Origin: Actinacidiphila yeochonensis CN732
GTDB lineage: Bacteria; Actinomycetota; Actinomycetes; Streptomycetales; Streptomycetaceae
Reading direction: 5' to 3'
DNA length: 64,000 nt
Assembly (NCBI RefSeq): GCF_000745345.1
Contig: NZ_JQNR01000005.1
Span: forward strand, 3,720,001-3,784,000
Each line of letters starts with the position of its first letter. The first letter of the stretch is position 1. Positions 52,915 through 62,404 of this stretch are shown here, one piece after another. The notes beneath the pieces were generated by a model, which saw nothing but the letters and a program-made list of their open reading frames with translations, had not been told where the DNA came from and searched no databases. The position numbers were made by a program, and so were the translations under genes.

Positions 52915-54027
52915 TCACGCCGCGCGGCGCGCGCCCGCCAGCTGCCGTACGGTGCCGCCGGCCGCGCCGAGGAAACCGGCCGCGAGCAGGACGTAGAGGG
53001 CCGCCGCGAGCCACGTCACCGGGTGGACGCCGGTGTGCCGGGCCAGCGCCGAGGCGCCCGTCACGATGGTGCCCACCGGGAAGGTGAAGGCCCACCACGT
53101 CATCGCAAAGCCCATCCCGGCGCGGGCCGCCCGCAGCAGCAGCGCCGCCGACAGCACCAGCCACAGCAGCGCGAAGCCCATCACCGGCACCCCGTACAGC
53201 ACCGAGAACGCCCGCAGCGCGCCCGCGTACACCGGGAGCCCGCCCGAGGCGGCGTCGGCGAGGTTGCCGGCGGCGGTGGTGGACTGGCCCAGCGGCCCCA
53301 GCACCAGCAGCAGCGTCGGGGTCAGCGCCAGCGGCAGCGGGTGCCGCACCAGCCGCCCCCACACCAGCGGCAGCACCACCAGCACGCACAGCAGGCTCGC
53401 CCCGAACATCCCCGAGCAGGCCAGCAGCAGGGTGGCGCGGGCCTGGTGCGCCCCGGCCGGCAGGTGCGCCACCAGCGCCGGACCGGACGCGGCGGCCACC
53501 ATCGGCGCCACCAGCGGCAGCAGCCACACCGGGGAGGCGTCGTCCGGGCCGATCCGGTGCCGCGTCACCATCAGGTACGGCACCGCGATCGCGACCAGCA
53601 GCGCCGCCGCCGCTCCGACCGTCCAGAGCACCGCGTCCACCGCGACCGCCGTGTGGGCCCCCAGCACCCCGGGCCCCAGCAGCAGGGTTCCGGTGCCCAC
53701 GGCCAGCAGCGCCATCGGCAGGCAGCCGTAGAACGGGGCGACCGCGGGGTCGGCCAGGTGCTCGCGGGCCCGGTCGGCGTGGCGCAGCCAGTGCCCGGCA
53801 CGGGCGGCCAGCACGGCCAGCAGCACCACGACGGACAGCGCCCACAGCCCCGTGCACGCGGCGTGCAGCCACCCGGGGCGGCCGGGCAGTCCGGCCCCGG
53901 CGCTGGCCGTGATCGACGTGCCCATCACCGCCGCGTACCAGTTCGGGCCGAACTCCCGCAGCGCGCCGCCCCGGACACGGGTGGAACGGGGTGGGGCGGG
54001 GGCTGCGGGCGCGGTGAGGGTGCTCAT
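52915..54027 (-). CDS. TehA/SLAC1-family anion channel or C4-dicarboxylate transporter
   Basis: A 370-residue membrane protein with ten predicted helices. The opening GPNWYAAVMGTSITASAGAG and the late MGFAMTWWAFTFPVGTIV are family signatures. Members include tellurite-resistance TehA, plant SLAC1 anion channels and malate transporters; selectivity cannot be called here. It is divergent from a LysR gene, which probably regulates it. Confidence 0.88.
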   Translation of the reverse strand: MSTLTAPAAPAPPRSTRVRGGALREFGPNWYAAVMGTSITASAGAGLPGRPGWLHAACTGLWALSVVVLLAVLAARAGHWLRHADRAREHLADPAVAPFYGCLPMALLAVGTGTLLLGPGVLGAHTAVAVDAVLWTVGAAAALLVAIAVPYLMVTRHRIGPDDASPVWLLPLVAPMVAAASGPALVAHLPAGAHQARATLLLACSGMFGASLLCVLVVLPLVWGRLVRHPLPLALTPTLLLVLGPLGQSTTAAGNLADAASGGLPVYAGALRAFSVLYGVPVMGFALLWLVLSAALLLRAARAGMGFAMTWWAFTFPVGTIVTGASALARHTGVHPVTWLAAALYVLLAAGFLGAAGGTVRQLAGARRAA

Positions 54028-54098
54028 ACCTGCGACGATGCCGCCGCGCGGGGCGCTCCGGTAGCGACCGCGCGGCTATCAGGTCATAAGCTGGAGTG

Positions 54099-54328
54099 AT
54101 GAGCGCACTCGCGATTTCTCCCCATACGCACCCGCCCGAGGACGCCGGTGCCCCGGGCGGTCCGGGTGCCCAGGGTGCTGCGGGCGGGTCGCGCGCTACC
54201 GGGGCCTCGGGTGGGCCCCGTGGGCCCGTGGGTCCCGTGGGTCCGGGGCCTCGGGTGGGTCCGAGGGTTCTGGACCGCTCGGCGGGGCCGGGCGGGCGGC
54301 TCCGGGGACCGCGCCGCTGGCGCACCGG
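54099..54328 (+). other. Low-complexity segment at the LysR N-terminus
   Basis: ATG 54099, with GGAG just before it, opens MSALAISPHTHPPEDAG and then Gly-Pro-rich collagen-like sequence (GGPRGPVGPVGP). The conserved LysR start (APLAHRVPDLGALELL) appears in a different frame near 54311. The underlying DNA is repeats of GTGGGCCCCGTGGGTCC-like units. It looks like a repeat expansion or mis-assembled tract inside the LysR 5' end. Confidence 0.5.
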
Positions 54329-55263
54329 GTGCCCGACCTCGGCGCGCTGGAGCTGCTGCTGGCCGTCGCCCGGCTGGGCAGCCTGGGACGGGCCGCCCGG
54401 GAGCTGGGGATCAGCCAGCCGGCGGCGAGCGGGCGGCTGCGCGCGCTGGAGACCCGGCTCGGCGTCGCGCTGGTCCGCCGCTCCCCGCGCGGCTCGCGGC
54501 TCACCGACGAAGGCGCCCTGGTCAGCGAGTGGGCGCAGCGGGTGGTGGAGGCCGCGGAGGTGTTCGACGCCGGGGCGCGGGCGCTGCGCGGGCGGCGCGA
54601 CTCCCGCCTGCGGGTGGCGGCCAGCATGACGGTGGCCGAGTACCTGCTGCCCGGCTGGCTGGTGGCGCTGCACGAACGGCTGCCGGATACCGCGGTCTCC
54701 CTGGCCGCGGGCAACTCCGCGGCCGTGGCCGAGCAGGTGGGCGCGGGCGCCGCCGACCTCGGCTTCGTTGAGGGCCTGGACGTACCGCCCGGCCTGGACG
54801 CGGCCGTCGTGGGCCACGACCACCTGCTGGTGGTCACCGCGCCCTGGCATCCGTGGGCCGTCCGGCGCACCCCGCTGCGAGCGGCCGAGCTGGCCGCGGC
54901 ACCGCTGCTGCTGCGCGAACCGGGTTCGGGGACGCGCCAGGTGCTGGACGCGGCCCTGACCGGACACGGCGGACCGGCCGCGCCGCTGCTGGAGCTGGCG
55001 TCCACCACGGCGGTCAAGTCCGCGGCGGTCGGCGGGGCCGGGCGGCCGTGCTCAGCGAGCTGGCGGTGGCCGAGGAGCTGGCCGCGGGGCGGCTGGTGCG
55101 CGTCCCGGTGGCCGGCCTCACCCTGCGGCGGGCCCTGCGCGCGGTCTGGCCGGCCGGCCACCGGCCGGCCGGCCCGGCCCGCGACCTGCTCGCGCTGACC
55201 CGCTCCCGGCCCGGAGCCGCTCCGGGCGGTGCGGACCGTGCCGGCGGCGGGCATCCCGGCTGA
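54329..55263 (+). pseudogene. LysR-family regulator, frameshifted near 55040
   Basis: A LysR-type regulator with an N-terminal winged helix (ALELLLAVARLGSLGRAARE, LGISQPAASGRLRALE) and a substrate-binding domain (AASMTVAEYLLPGWLVAL). After STTAVKSAAVGGAG the frame changes; AVLSELAVAEELAAGRLVRV and the stop lie in another frame. One extra G in the run at 55034-55042 restores one protein. As read, the first frame runs to 55198. It probably controls the divergent TehA-like transporter gene. The defect is likely a sequence error. Confidence 0.85.
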
Positions 55264-55502
55264 CGGGACGCCGGCGGACGGCGTCGGCCAGGGAGCGGGC
55301 CGGGAGCGCGGCGCCCGGTGGGAAGGGACCCGCCACCGACCTGCCGGATCCTGTCCGGGCCGTTCCCCACCCGCCCTGACATGGGCGGATTCGCCTGGGC
55401 GGGACGCCGCCGTGCCGCTGCTGAGGCGTCCGCTGCCCGGTGTGACCGCCCTGTGACCGCCGTGCTTACGGGATTCTCATGCTCGGGCCATAAGGTGACG
55501 CC

Positions 55503-56618
55503 GTGACGACGACGACCCCGCCCGGCTGGTACCCAGAACCCGGGCACACAGGCAACGGCCCGGCCATGGAACGCTGGTGGAACGGGACCGAGTGGACGGA
55601 GTACACGCGGACCGCGCCGGGCCCGGGCACGCCGCAGCAGGACACCCCGCAGCAGGGCGCCCAGCCGTACGGGCAGCCCCAGGACCAGCCGTACGGTGTC
55701 CAGCCCTACGGTGTCCAGCCCTACGGCGGGCAGCCGTACGGCGGCTATCCACCCGCCACCGTCATATCCGGCGGCGGGGGCGGGCGGCGGCGCACCAGCA
55801 CCGTGGTGCTCTCGATCGTCGCCGCGCTCGTGGTGATCGGCGGCGTCATCGCGGGCGTGCTGGTGCTGGGCGACAACAGCAGCAGCGACAACAAGGCCCA
55901 GAGCACTCCGAGCACGGCGCCCAGCGGCGGCTTCAACCGTGGCGGGAACGGCAACGGCAACGGGAGCGGCGGCCTGGGCGGGGATAGCGGCGGCCTGGGC
56001 GGCAGCGGCGGCCAGGCCCCCGACACCCAGCAGCCGGAGAGCCCGGGCACCGGCGGCAAGACCGTCACGGGTCCCGGCACCGCGGCGGACCCGCTGGACG
56101 GCATCAGCCTGCCCGTCCTGAAGGGCTGGACCGGTGACGAGTCCACCGACAGCAGCACGGCCGACGTCGTCACCGGCAGCTACCCCTGCCCGCAGGACTC
56201 GACCTCGACGTGCGTGCGCGGCGGTGTCTTCGCCCAGCCCGCGCTGGCCCTGAACCTGAAGTCCACCACGGCCGAGGCGGCCGCCAAGGAGGACATCGCC
56301 GGCAACGCCGAGCAGGCGTACGGCTCCGACATCTACGGCAAGACCACCTCCCACGAGCAGCTGGCGTCCGAGTCGGTCACGGTGGCGGGCAAGCAGGGCT
56401 ACCTGGTGCGGTGGAAGGTCGACACCGCGTCCGGAACCAGCGGTTACGTGGAGTCCCTGGCGTTCCCGTCGCCCACCCGCGACCTGCTGGTCGTGATCCG
56501 CTTCGGGTTCGACGTCAGCGGCAAGGCACCCGGCCTCGACACCATGGACACGATCACCAAGGGCATCAAGGCATCCAGCGGCACCGCCGGTTCCGGCGGG
56601 GGCGGCACCGGCGTCTGA
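55503..56618 (+). CDS. DUF2510-domain membrane-anchored protein
   Basis: A 371-residue protein. The N-terminal DUF2510 box reads PPGWYPEPGHTGNGPAMERW, then WNGTEWTEY. A Gln/Pro/Tyr/Gly-rich cytoplasmic tract (PYGVQPYGVQPYGGQPYGGY) follows, then one membrane helix (about 101-122) and an external Ser/Gly linker and globular domain (about 195-371) with two cysteines (SYPCPQDSTSTCV). TAAGGT lies 6 nt before the GTG start, so the mRNA may be leaderless. Function unknown; DUF2510 proteins are often cell-envelope components in actinomycetes. Confidence 0.82.
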   Translation: MTTTTPPGWYPEPGHTGNGPAMERWWNGTEWTEYTRTAPGPGTPQQDTPQQGAQPYGQPQDQPYGVQPYGVQPYGGQPYGGYPPATVISGGGGGRRRTSTVVLSIVAALVVIGGVIAGVLVLGDNSSSDNKAQSTPSTAPSGGFNRGGNGNGNGSGGLGGDSGGLGGSGGQAPDTQQPESPGTGGKTVTGPGTAADPLDGISLPVLKGWTGDESTDSSTADVVTGSYPCPQDSTSTCVRGGVFAQPALALNLKSTTAEAAAKEDIAGNAEQAYGSDIYGKTTSHEQLASESVTVAGKQGYLVRWKVDTASGTSGYVESLAFPSPTRDLLVVIRFGFDVSGKAPGLDTMDTITKGIKASSGTAGSGGGGTGV

Positions 56619-56722
56619 GCCCGGTCCGCGACGAACCATCCCGCCCGACACCCGGCGGCCCCGCCTTCTCAGGGCCCCCGGACCCGCTCCGCGCGCACCC
56701 GGCCTCCGCAACTGCGGGGGCC

Positions 56723-56757
56723 GGCCGTGCGTCCGGGGTCCGTGCGTCCGGGGTCCG
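56723..56757. repeat. 15-bp tandem repeat
   Basis: Two full copies of a 15-bp unit (CCGTGCGTCCGGGGT) and part of a third lie in the convergent gap after the DUF2510 gene. No gene or clear terminator is seen in the gap 56619-56868. Confidence 0.6.
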
Positions 56758-56868
56758 TGCGCCGCGGGGCTCCCGGACGCGGGTGTTCCCGGGGACCCGA
56801 CGGGAGCGGTGGGAGGTCCCCGACGGGAACGGAGGAGCGGACCCGACAGGCGGGGGAGAGGGGGAGTG

Positions 56869-58074
56869 CTACAGGAACGTCCGGCCCTCGCCCCGGTACG
56901 TCGGGGCCACCGCGACCACTGACTCGCCCTCCACCAGATGGAGTTCGGCGAAGCGCTCGCACAACTCGCCCGCCTTGGCGTGCCGGAACCACACCTTGTC
57001 GCCGATCAGCAGGTCGTCGGCGGCCGGCCCGAGCAGCGGGGTCTGCACCTCGCCCGGACCCTCCTGCGGGTCATAGCGCAGCCCCTCGGGCAGCCAGGGC
57101 TCGGGCAGCCGGTCCCTGCCCGCCGCGCCGGAGGCCGGGTAGCCGCCGCCGAGCACGGTCACCACGCCCACCCCCGGCCGCCGCACCACCGGCAGCGCGA
57201 ACAGCGCGGCGGGGCGGCCGTGGAAGGACGTGTAGTTGTCGAACAGCCGCGGTACGTACAGGCCCGAGCCCGCCGCCACCTCCGTCACCGCGTCCTCCGC
57301 CGCCGTGTGCTGGACGCTGCCGGTCCCGCCGCCGTTGACGAACTCCAGGTCCGGAACGGCCTCCCGCACCGCCGCCACCGCGGCGGCCCGCCGGCCGGCC
57401 AGTTCCCGCCGGGCCGCGGACTGCATCAGCCGCACCGCGAGCGACCGGCCCGGACGCCCGCGTACCGTGTCGCCGACGCCGGCGATGTGCCCCTCGTAGG
57501 CCATCACCCCCACCACGCGGAAACCCGGCCGGGCGGCGACCCGCCGGGCGAACGCGCCCAGTTCGCCGGGGGCGCGCAGCGGCGAGCGCAGCGCGCCGAC
57601 ACGGATCCGGCCGGCCAGCGCCCGCAGGCTGGTGTCCAGTTCGAGACAGACCCGGACGCGTTCGGTGCCCTCCGCGCCCCGGGAGGCGTCGATCAGGTCG
57701 AGTTGGGCCTCGTCGTCCACCATCACCGAGACGGCGGCGGCGAGTTCCGGGTCCGCCGCCAGCTCGGCGAAGGCTGTCCGGTCCGCCGACGGGTAGGCCA
57801 GCAGGATGTCGTCGAAGCCGGCCCGGGCCAGCCACAGCGCCTCCGGAAGGGTGAAGGCCATCACCCCGGCGAACCCCTCGCGGGCCAGCACCCGTTCGAG
57901 CAGCGCCCGGCACCGCACCGACTTGGAGGCGACCCGTACCGGCTTGCCGCCCGCACGGCGGACCAGGTCGGCCGCGTTCACGTCGAACGCGGCCAGGTCG
58001 ACGATGGCGACGGGGGCGTCGAGATGGGCGGTCGCCCGGTCGTACCGGGTCCGGTCCGCGCTGCGCAGGGACAT
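56869..58074 (-). CDS. PLP fold-III amino acid deaminase/aldolase (DSD1/D-threonine aldolase-like)
   Basis: A 401-residue pyridoxal-phosphate enzyme of the alanine-racemase N-terminal barrel type. PLP Lys51 lies in RVASKSVRC. GVMAFTLPEALWLARAGF and VVGVMAYEGHIAGVGD are typical. The C-terminal beta domain has a metal/substrate-type RHAKAGELCERF. Related proteins split D-threonine or deaminate D-serine; the exact substrate is not determined. The ATG at 58074 is at the family-typical N-terminus. It stands divergent from the mycosin-associated gene. Confidence 0.87.
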   Translation of the reverse strand: MSLRSADRTRYDRATAHLDAPVAIVDLAAFDVNAADLVRRAGGKPVRVASKSVRCRALLERVLAREGFAGVMAFTLPEALWLARAGFDDILLAYPSADRTAFAELAADPELAAAVSVMVDDEAQLDLIDASRGAEGTERVRVCLELDTSLRALAGRIRVGALRSPLRAPGELGAFARRVAARPGFRVVGVMAYEGHIAGVGDTVRGRPGRSLAVRLMQSAARRELAGRRAAAVAAVREAVPDLEFVNGGGTGSVQHTAAEDAVTEVAAGSGLYVPRLFDNYTSFHGRPAALFALPVVRRPGVGVVTVLGGGYPASGAAGRDRLPEPWLPEGLRYDPQEGPGEVQTPLLGPAADDLLIGDKVWFRHAKAGELCERFAELHLVEGESVVAVAPTYRGEGRTFL

Positions 58075-58237
58075 GGGCGCAGCCTGCCAGACCCCGCTAC
58101 CAGGCGGTAGGCCCGCGGCCCGGATCCCGGCCACCGCACCCGTCGCGCCCCGGCGCAGCCGCATCTCCCGCCAACCCCGTAAAGTGACGCGCACACGAAC
58201 GGGTACCACGCTGGTACAGGGCATGAGGGAGCGCCGG

Positions 58238-59957
58238 GTGAGCACCGGAGTGGAGAAAGGCAACACCCCGCCCGCTTCTGCCCCTTCACCCTTCCCCACA
58301 CTCCAACCGCACCTGCGCGGCGCCTCCTCGGCGGAACAGCCCGCCGCCGCCCCGGGGAGCGGTCCGGTCCCGGCTCCGCCCCCGGCCTCGCTGCCGTCGT
58401 CGGCAGGGTCCCCCGAGGGCGGTCGGGGCCCGGCGCCCCTTGCGTCCTCCGGCCAGGAGCCCGTCGAGCCGCCTCCTGCGGTGGCCGAGGACCCCGGCGG
58501 ACGGCCCGGAACGCCTCCGCCCGCCCGTCCGGGCGCTGTTACGGCACAGGCTGGTCCCCCGCCGCCCGCCCCGCCCGAGCCTCCCTGCGCGGGCGCTGCC
58601 GGGCGGGCGAGTGCGGCGCGGTGGCCCGCAGGGGCCGAACAGCGGTCATCCGAAACCATCTTGGATGGCGCAGGGGCTGAACACCAGCAGCAGGGAGGGG
58701 CCTTGGGCCGGCCTCCGGCTGAACGCCAAGCGTCCGAGGCCCCCTCGGGGGGAGCCTCCGCGACAGCGGCGGGGGACGACGACCCGTGGCCGCTCGCCCC
58801 GCCCGCGCGGGGCGGCTCCCTCCCGCCGCCGCCCCGGCAGGCCCTCCGGCCCCCGCCCCTCCGGCAGCACCCCCTCGGCCGTCGGCGCGACCCATGGCCG
58901 GGCCTGCCGTACCGCCGCCCCCGGCCGGGCCGCCGACCTCCGGCGGCGCCCGGCCACTGCCGGCGCAAACGCCCCGGCCGGCCGCCGCTGTGCCCGTCCC
59001 CCGCCGCCAAGCAGGCCCCTGCCGCCCCGCGCCCCCGCCCGGCCTGCCCGGTGCCGCGCCTTACCCCGCGCCGCCGGCCCCGGCAAGCTACCCCGAGACG
59101 GTGTCCTTCGCGCCCGCGCCCCTCGGGACGGCACCGGAGACGGCCGGAACGGAGCCGCGCCGAGCCGTGGTGAGGGTGCGGAGACAGCGTGTACTGGCCG
59201 CCGCGTGCCTGGTGGTGGGCCTCGGGCTGCTCGGCGGCGCCGTCGCTGGAGCCGCGCTCAACGGCGGCACCCGGCCCCGCCTCCGCTCGCCGACGGCAGC
59301 CCGGAGGCGTTCGCCAAAGCCCGCGAGGTGTGGCGCGACACCCCCGTGGACAGCCTCTTCCCACCCGAGCTGAGTGCCAAGGGCGGCGGCCCCGGCGGTG
59401 CCGACCGCTCCTGGGTGCGGATCGGAGTGGCCGCACCGGCAGGCTGTGCGGGTGCCTTCGACCCGCTGCTCCAGCACGTGCTGGCCCCCGTCGGCTGCGC
59501 CCGGCTGCTGCGCGCCACCTACGTCGACAGCACCTCGACGACGGTGACGACGGTCGGGCTGCTCGTCGCCTCCGGCGAGGAACCCGCCATGAGCGCGCTG
59601 GGCACGCGCTGGACCTCGGAGCACCTCGGCGAGCGAGCGGATCTGCTGCCGCGTACGGCGGCGTTCCCCGGTACCCAGGCCGCCCACTTCGGGGCCCGAC
59701 AGCGCGGCAGTTGGGACGTGCGGATCTCCTCCGGCCTGCCCTTCGTCGTCTACGCCGTCAGCGGCTTCGCCGACGCCCGCGCCGTCGCGCAGCCGCAACC
59801 GGCCGACCAGGCCGACAAACCCGGCGCCACCAGCGCCGCCGCCCAGGCCGGGCTCGGCTTCGACGCCAGCGGCCTGGCCGGCGCCGTCGACACCCGCCTG
59901 CACGCCGCCGTGGCCACCCTCCTCCACCCGCCGACCAAGGGCACGCAGCAGCGATGA
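58238..59957 (+). pseudogene. Mycosin-associated membrane protein, two frameshifts
   Basis: As read, the gene passes through three frames. Frame one covers 58238 to about 58850 (STGVEKGNTPP, then a very Pro/Ala-rich tract). Frame two runs from about 58850 to 59275 and contains one membrane helix after RRAVVRVRRQRVL. Frame three runs to the stop with an extracytoplasmic domain (EVWRDTPVDSLFPPELSAK, ISSGLPFVVYAVSGFADA). Adding a base to the C run at 58850-58854 and to GGCCCC at 59273-59278 gives one protein of about 573 residues. The GTG at 58238 follows GAGGGAG. The stop overlaps the mycosin start by 4 bp, so the pair is co-translated. Family not recognised. Confidence 0.75.
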
Positions 59958-61162
59958 CCAGCAGCCACCCGGCACCCCTCCGAGCCCCTCGCGCCGTCCG
60001 GCTGCTGGCCGTCCTCGCCGCCGCCGGCACGGTGGGCGTCCTAGCCACGCCGCCGGCAGCCGCGGACCCCGCGCGCAGCCAGGACTGGGCGCTGTCCGCG
60101 CTCCACGCCCAGCAGGCGTGGCAGACCACCAAGGGCGCGGGCGTCACCGTCGCCGTCCTGGACACCGGCGTCGACGACACCCACCCGGACCTGACCGGGC
60201 AGGTGCTGCCGGGCAAGGACGAGATCGGCTTCGGCGCCAAGCGCGGCGACTCCTCCTGGGCACGACACGGCACCGGCATGGCCGCGATCATCGCCGGGCA
60301 CGGCCACGGCCCCGGCGACAGCGACGGCGTGCTCGGCCTCGCCCCGCAGGCCCGCATCCTGCCGGTGCGGGTGATCCTGGAGGACAAGGACCCGCAACGG
60401 CAGAAGGCCAGGACCGACCGCGGCGACGCGCTGCCCGACGGCATCCGCTGGGCGGTGGACCACGGCGCCGACGTCATCAACCTCTCGCTCGGCGACGACA
60501 GCGCCACCGCCGCGCCGGTGGCCGCCGAGGACGACGCGATCCGGTACGCCCTGAGCAAGGGCGTCGTGGTCGTGGCCTCGGCCGGCAACGGCGGCGACGG
60601 CGCCGACCGGTCCTCCTACCCGGCCGCCTACCCCGGGGTGATCGCCGTCGCAGCCGTGGACCGCCACGGCGACCACGCCTCCTTCTCCACCCACCGCTGG
60701 TACGCCTCCGTGGCCGCGCCCGGAGTCGAGGTGGTCATCGCCGCGCCCGACCGCTCCTACTACAACGGCTGGGGCACCAGCGCCGCCTCCGCGTACGTCT
60801 CGGCCGCCGCCGCCCTCATCCGCTCCGCCAACCCCGGGCTCAGCCCGGCGCAGGTCAAGCAGGTGCTGGAGGACACCACGCAGGACCGGCCCAAGGGCGG
60901 CCGCAACGACGACGTGGGCGCCGGCATGATCGACCCGCCCGCCGCGGTGGCCGCCGCGAAGAAGCTGAAGCCCGCGTCGGTGCTGCCCGCGCCCGCCGCC
61001 TACGCGCACACCTACTTCCCGCCCGGACCCGTCGCCGCGCCCGCGTCCCAGGACCACTCCCAGCTCCTGGGCGACGGCGTTGCCGCGGGCTTCGCCGCCG
61101 CCGGAGCCGCCCTCACCGGATGCGCCGGCGTGCTGTGGTACCGGCTGCGCCGACCCGCCTGA
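59954..61162 (+). CDS. mycP: Type VII secretion-associated serine protease, mycosin
   Basis: A 402-residue subtilisin-like (S8) protease. The signal peptide (AVRLLAVLAAAGTVGVLATP) is followed by the triad Asp70 (AVLDTGVDDTHPDL), His105 (RHGTGMAAIIAG) and Ser276 (GWGTSAASAY). A C-terminal helix and short basic tail (about 372-402, LWYRLRRPA) anchor it to the membrane, the mycosin layout. Mycosins stabilise and regulate ESX/type VII secretion. No EccB, EccC, EccD, EccE or WXG100 gene is in the window, so this is an orphan locus with the upstream membrane protein. Confidence 0.92.
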   Translation: MTSSHPAPLRAPRAVRLLAVLAAAGTVGVLATPPAAADPARSQDWALSALHAQQAWQTTKGAGVTVAVLDTGVDDTHPDLTGQVLPGKDEIGFGAKRGDSSWARHGTGMAAIIAGHGHGPGDSDGVLGLAPQARILPVRVILEDKDPQRQKARTDRGDALPDGIRWAVDHGADVINLSLGDDSATAAPVAAEDDAIRYALSKGVVVVASAGNGGDGADRSSYPAAYPGVIAVAAVDRHGDHASFSTHRWYASVAAPGVEVVIAAPDRSYYNGWGTSAASAYVSAAAALIRSANPGLSPAQVKQVLEDTTQDRPKGGRNDDVGAGMIDPPAAVAAAKKLKPASVLPAPAAYAHTYFPPGPVAAPASQDHSQLLGDGVAAGFAAAGAALTGCAGVLWYRLRRPA

Positions 61163-61187
61163 GCACTGCCCTCCTTCCGCCGCGCTC

Positions 61188-61253
61188 CTTCCGCGAGGCT
61201 GGGGGAAAGCCGCCGTCTGTCTTCCGCGCGGCTGGGGGAGAGCCGCCGTCCGG
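61188..61253. repeat. 33-bp tandem duplication with small hairpins
   Basis: CTTCCGCGAGGCTGGGGGAA and the rest of a 33-bp unit (61188-61220) are repeated at 61221-61253 with three changes. Each copy contains GGCT...AGCC, a short hairpin. It lies in the convergent gap after mycP. Confidence 0.75.
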
Positions 61254-61363
61254 TGCGGCGGCCTCCGGAACGCGCGGCAGGCGTCAGCGTGCTGCCGGCC
61301 AGCGGCAGCCAGGGCGGCCAGCGCGGTGCACCACCAGTACGCGGCGGCCGAGGTGGCGTGCCG

Positions 61364-62404
61364 TCAGTTGCGTATGAGGGTCCGGAGCGCCTTGCGGGTG
61401 CGGCCGCGCAGCACCAGTCGGCGCATGTCCGAGGGGCTGGGCTGGAGGTAGAGCACCGCCCCGGGCAGCCGGTGCACACCCGGCTGCCCGGCCACGGCGA
61501 CGGCGGCGTCACGGAGTGCGGAGAGGTCGGCTGCGGTCAGCTCCAGACGCTGCTCGCGGGGCTGGTAGGAGGCGCCGATCGGGTACTCGTGGCCGGGCCG
61601 TCGGCCCATCTCTACATGGCCGCCCAGGACATGAGTCACCGGGTGCTCGGCGGCGAAGGCCACCAGCCGGTCCAGCGTGGCCAGGTACGCCGGGCCGTCG
61701 AAGGCGTACAGCCGACCGGGCAGCACCGTGTCCCCGGTGAGCAGCACGCCCGTGCGGCGGTCGTAGAAGGTGACAGCCGCCTCCTGGTGGCCGGGCGAGC
61801 CGATCACGTCGAGCACCCGGCCGCCGAGGTCGAAGGGCACCTCGGCCTCCGGCCACGAGGAGCCGAAGCCGAAGAACTCCCTCACCGCCGCGGCCTCGTG
61901 GGCGACCACGGTGGTGTGCGGGCGGTCGGCGAACTGCCCGTCGGCCGCCACGTGGTCGCCGTGCGCGTGCGAGTGCGCGACGACCAGGCCGTACGTGCCG
62001 CCCGCGCACTCCGGGTGGGCCGCCAGCCACGCGTCCACCAGGGCGTCGACGGTCCTCCGCAGCGGGAACAGAGCCGGGTCGGAGGTCGCCCCGGTGTCCA
62101 GCAGCAGGGCCCGCTCCCGGCCGAACAGCAGGTACAGGAAGGGCGCTTCGTAGTTCAGCTCCTTGCTCTGCCGCAGGATGACCGTGGCCCCGTCGTAGTG
62201 GTGGACCTGGATCGCCGGGCCCGCGGCGCTCCAGCGGAAGCGGGCCCCGTGCGCCCACTCCACCTCCATCGAGCCGGCGACCGGACCCTGCTGTCCTTCG
62301 TCCCCGGTGCTCCGTGCCGTGCCGTGCGTCGTCATCTCCGACTCACTTTCTGGTGCGTGCCTGCGTGCCTGCCTGGTCGCCTGTCCGGATTCGTTCCTGT
62401 TCAT
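61364..62404 (-). CDS. Metallo-beta-lactamase-fold hydrolase
   Basis: A 346-residue MBL-fold protein. The dinuclear metal motif is HSHAHGDH, with further ligands in GSPGHQE, LTGDTV and the C-terminal GGHVEMGR. EAPFLYLLFGRERALLLDTG is the usual strand before the metal site. Substrate unknown; glyoxalase II, quorum lactonase or other hydrolases are possible. The ATG at 62404 overlaps the ArsR stop by 4 bp (ATGA), so it is co-translated with the repressor; ATG 62335 with GTCGGAG upstream is the alternative, removing 23 residues. Confidence 0.88.
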   Translation of the reverse strand: MNRNESGQATRQARRHAPESESEMTTHGTARSTGDEGQQGPVAGSMEVEWAHGARFRWSAAGPAIQVHHYDGATVILRQSKELNYEAPFLYLLFGRERALLLDTGATSDPALFPLRRTVDALVDAWLAAHPECAGGTYGLVVAHSHAHGDHVAADGQFADRPHTTVVAHEAAAVREFFGFGSSWPEAEVPFDLGGRVLDVIGSPGHQEAAVTFYDRRTGVLLTGDTVLPGRLYAFDGPAYLATLDRLVAFAAEHPVTHVLGGHVEMGRRPGHEYPIGASYQPREQRLELTAADLSALRDAAVAVAGQPGVHRLPGAVLYLQPSPSDMRRLVLRGRTRKALRTLIRN

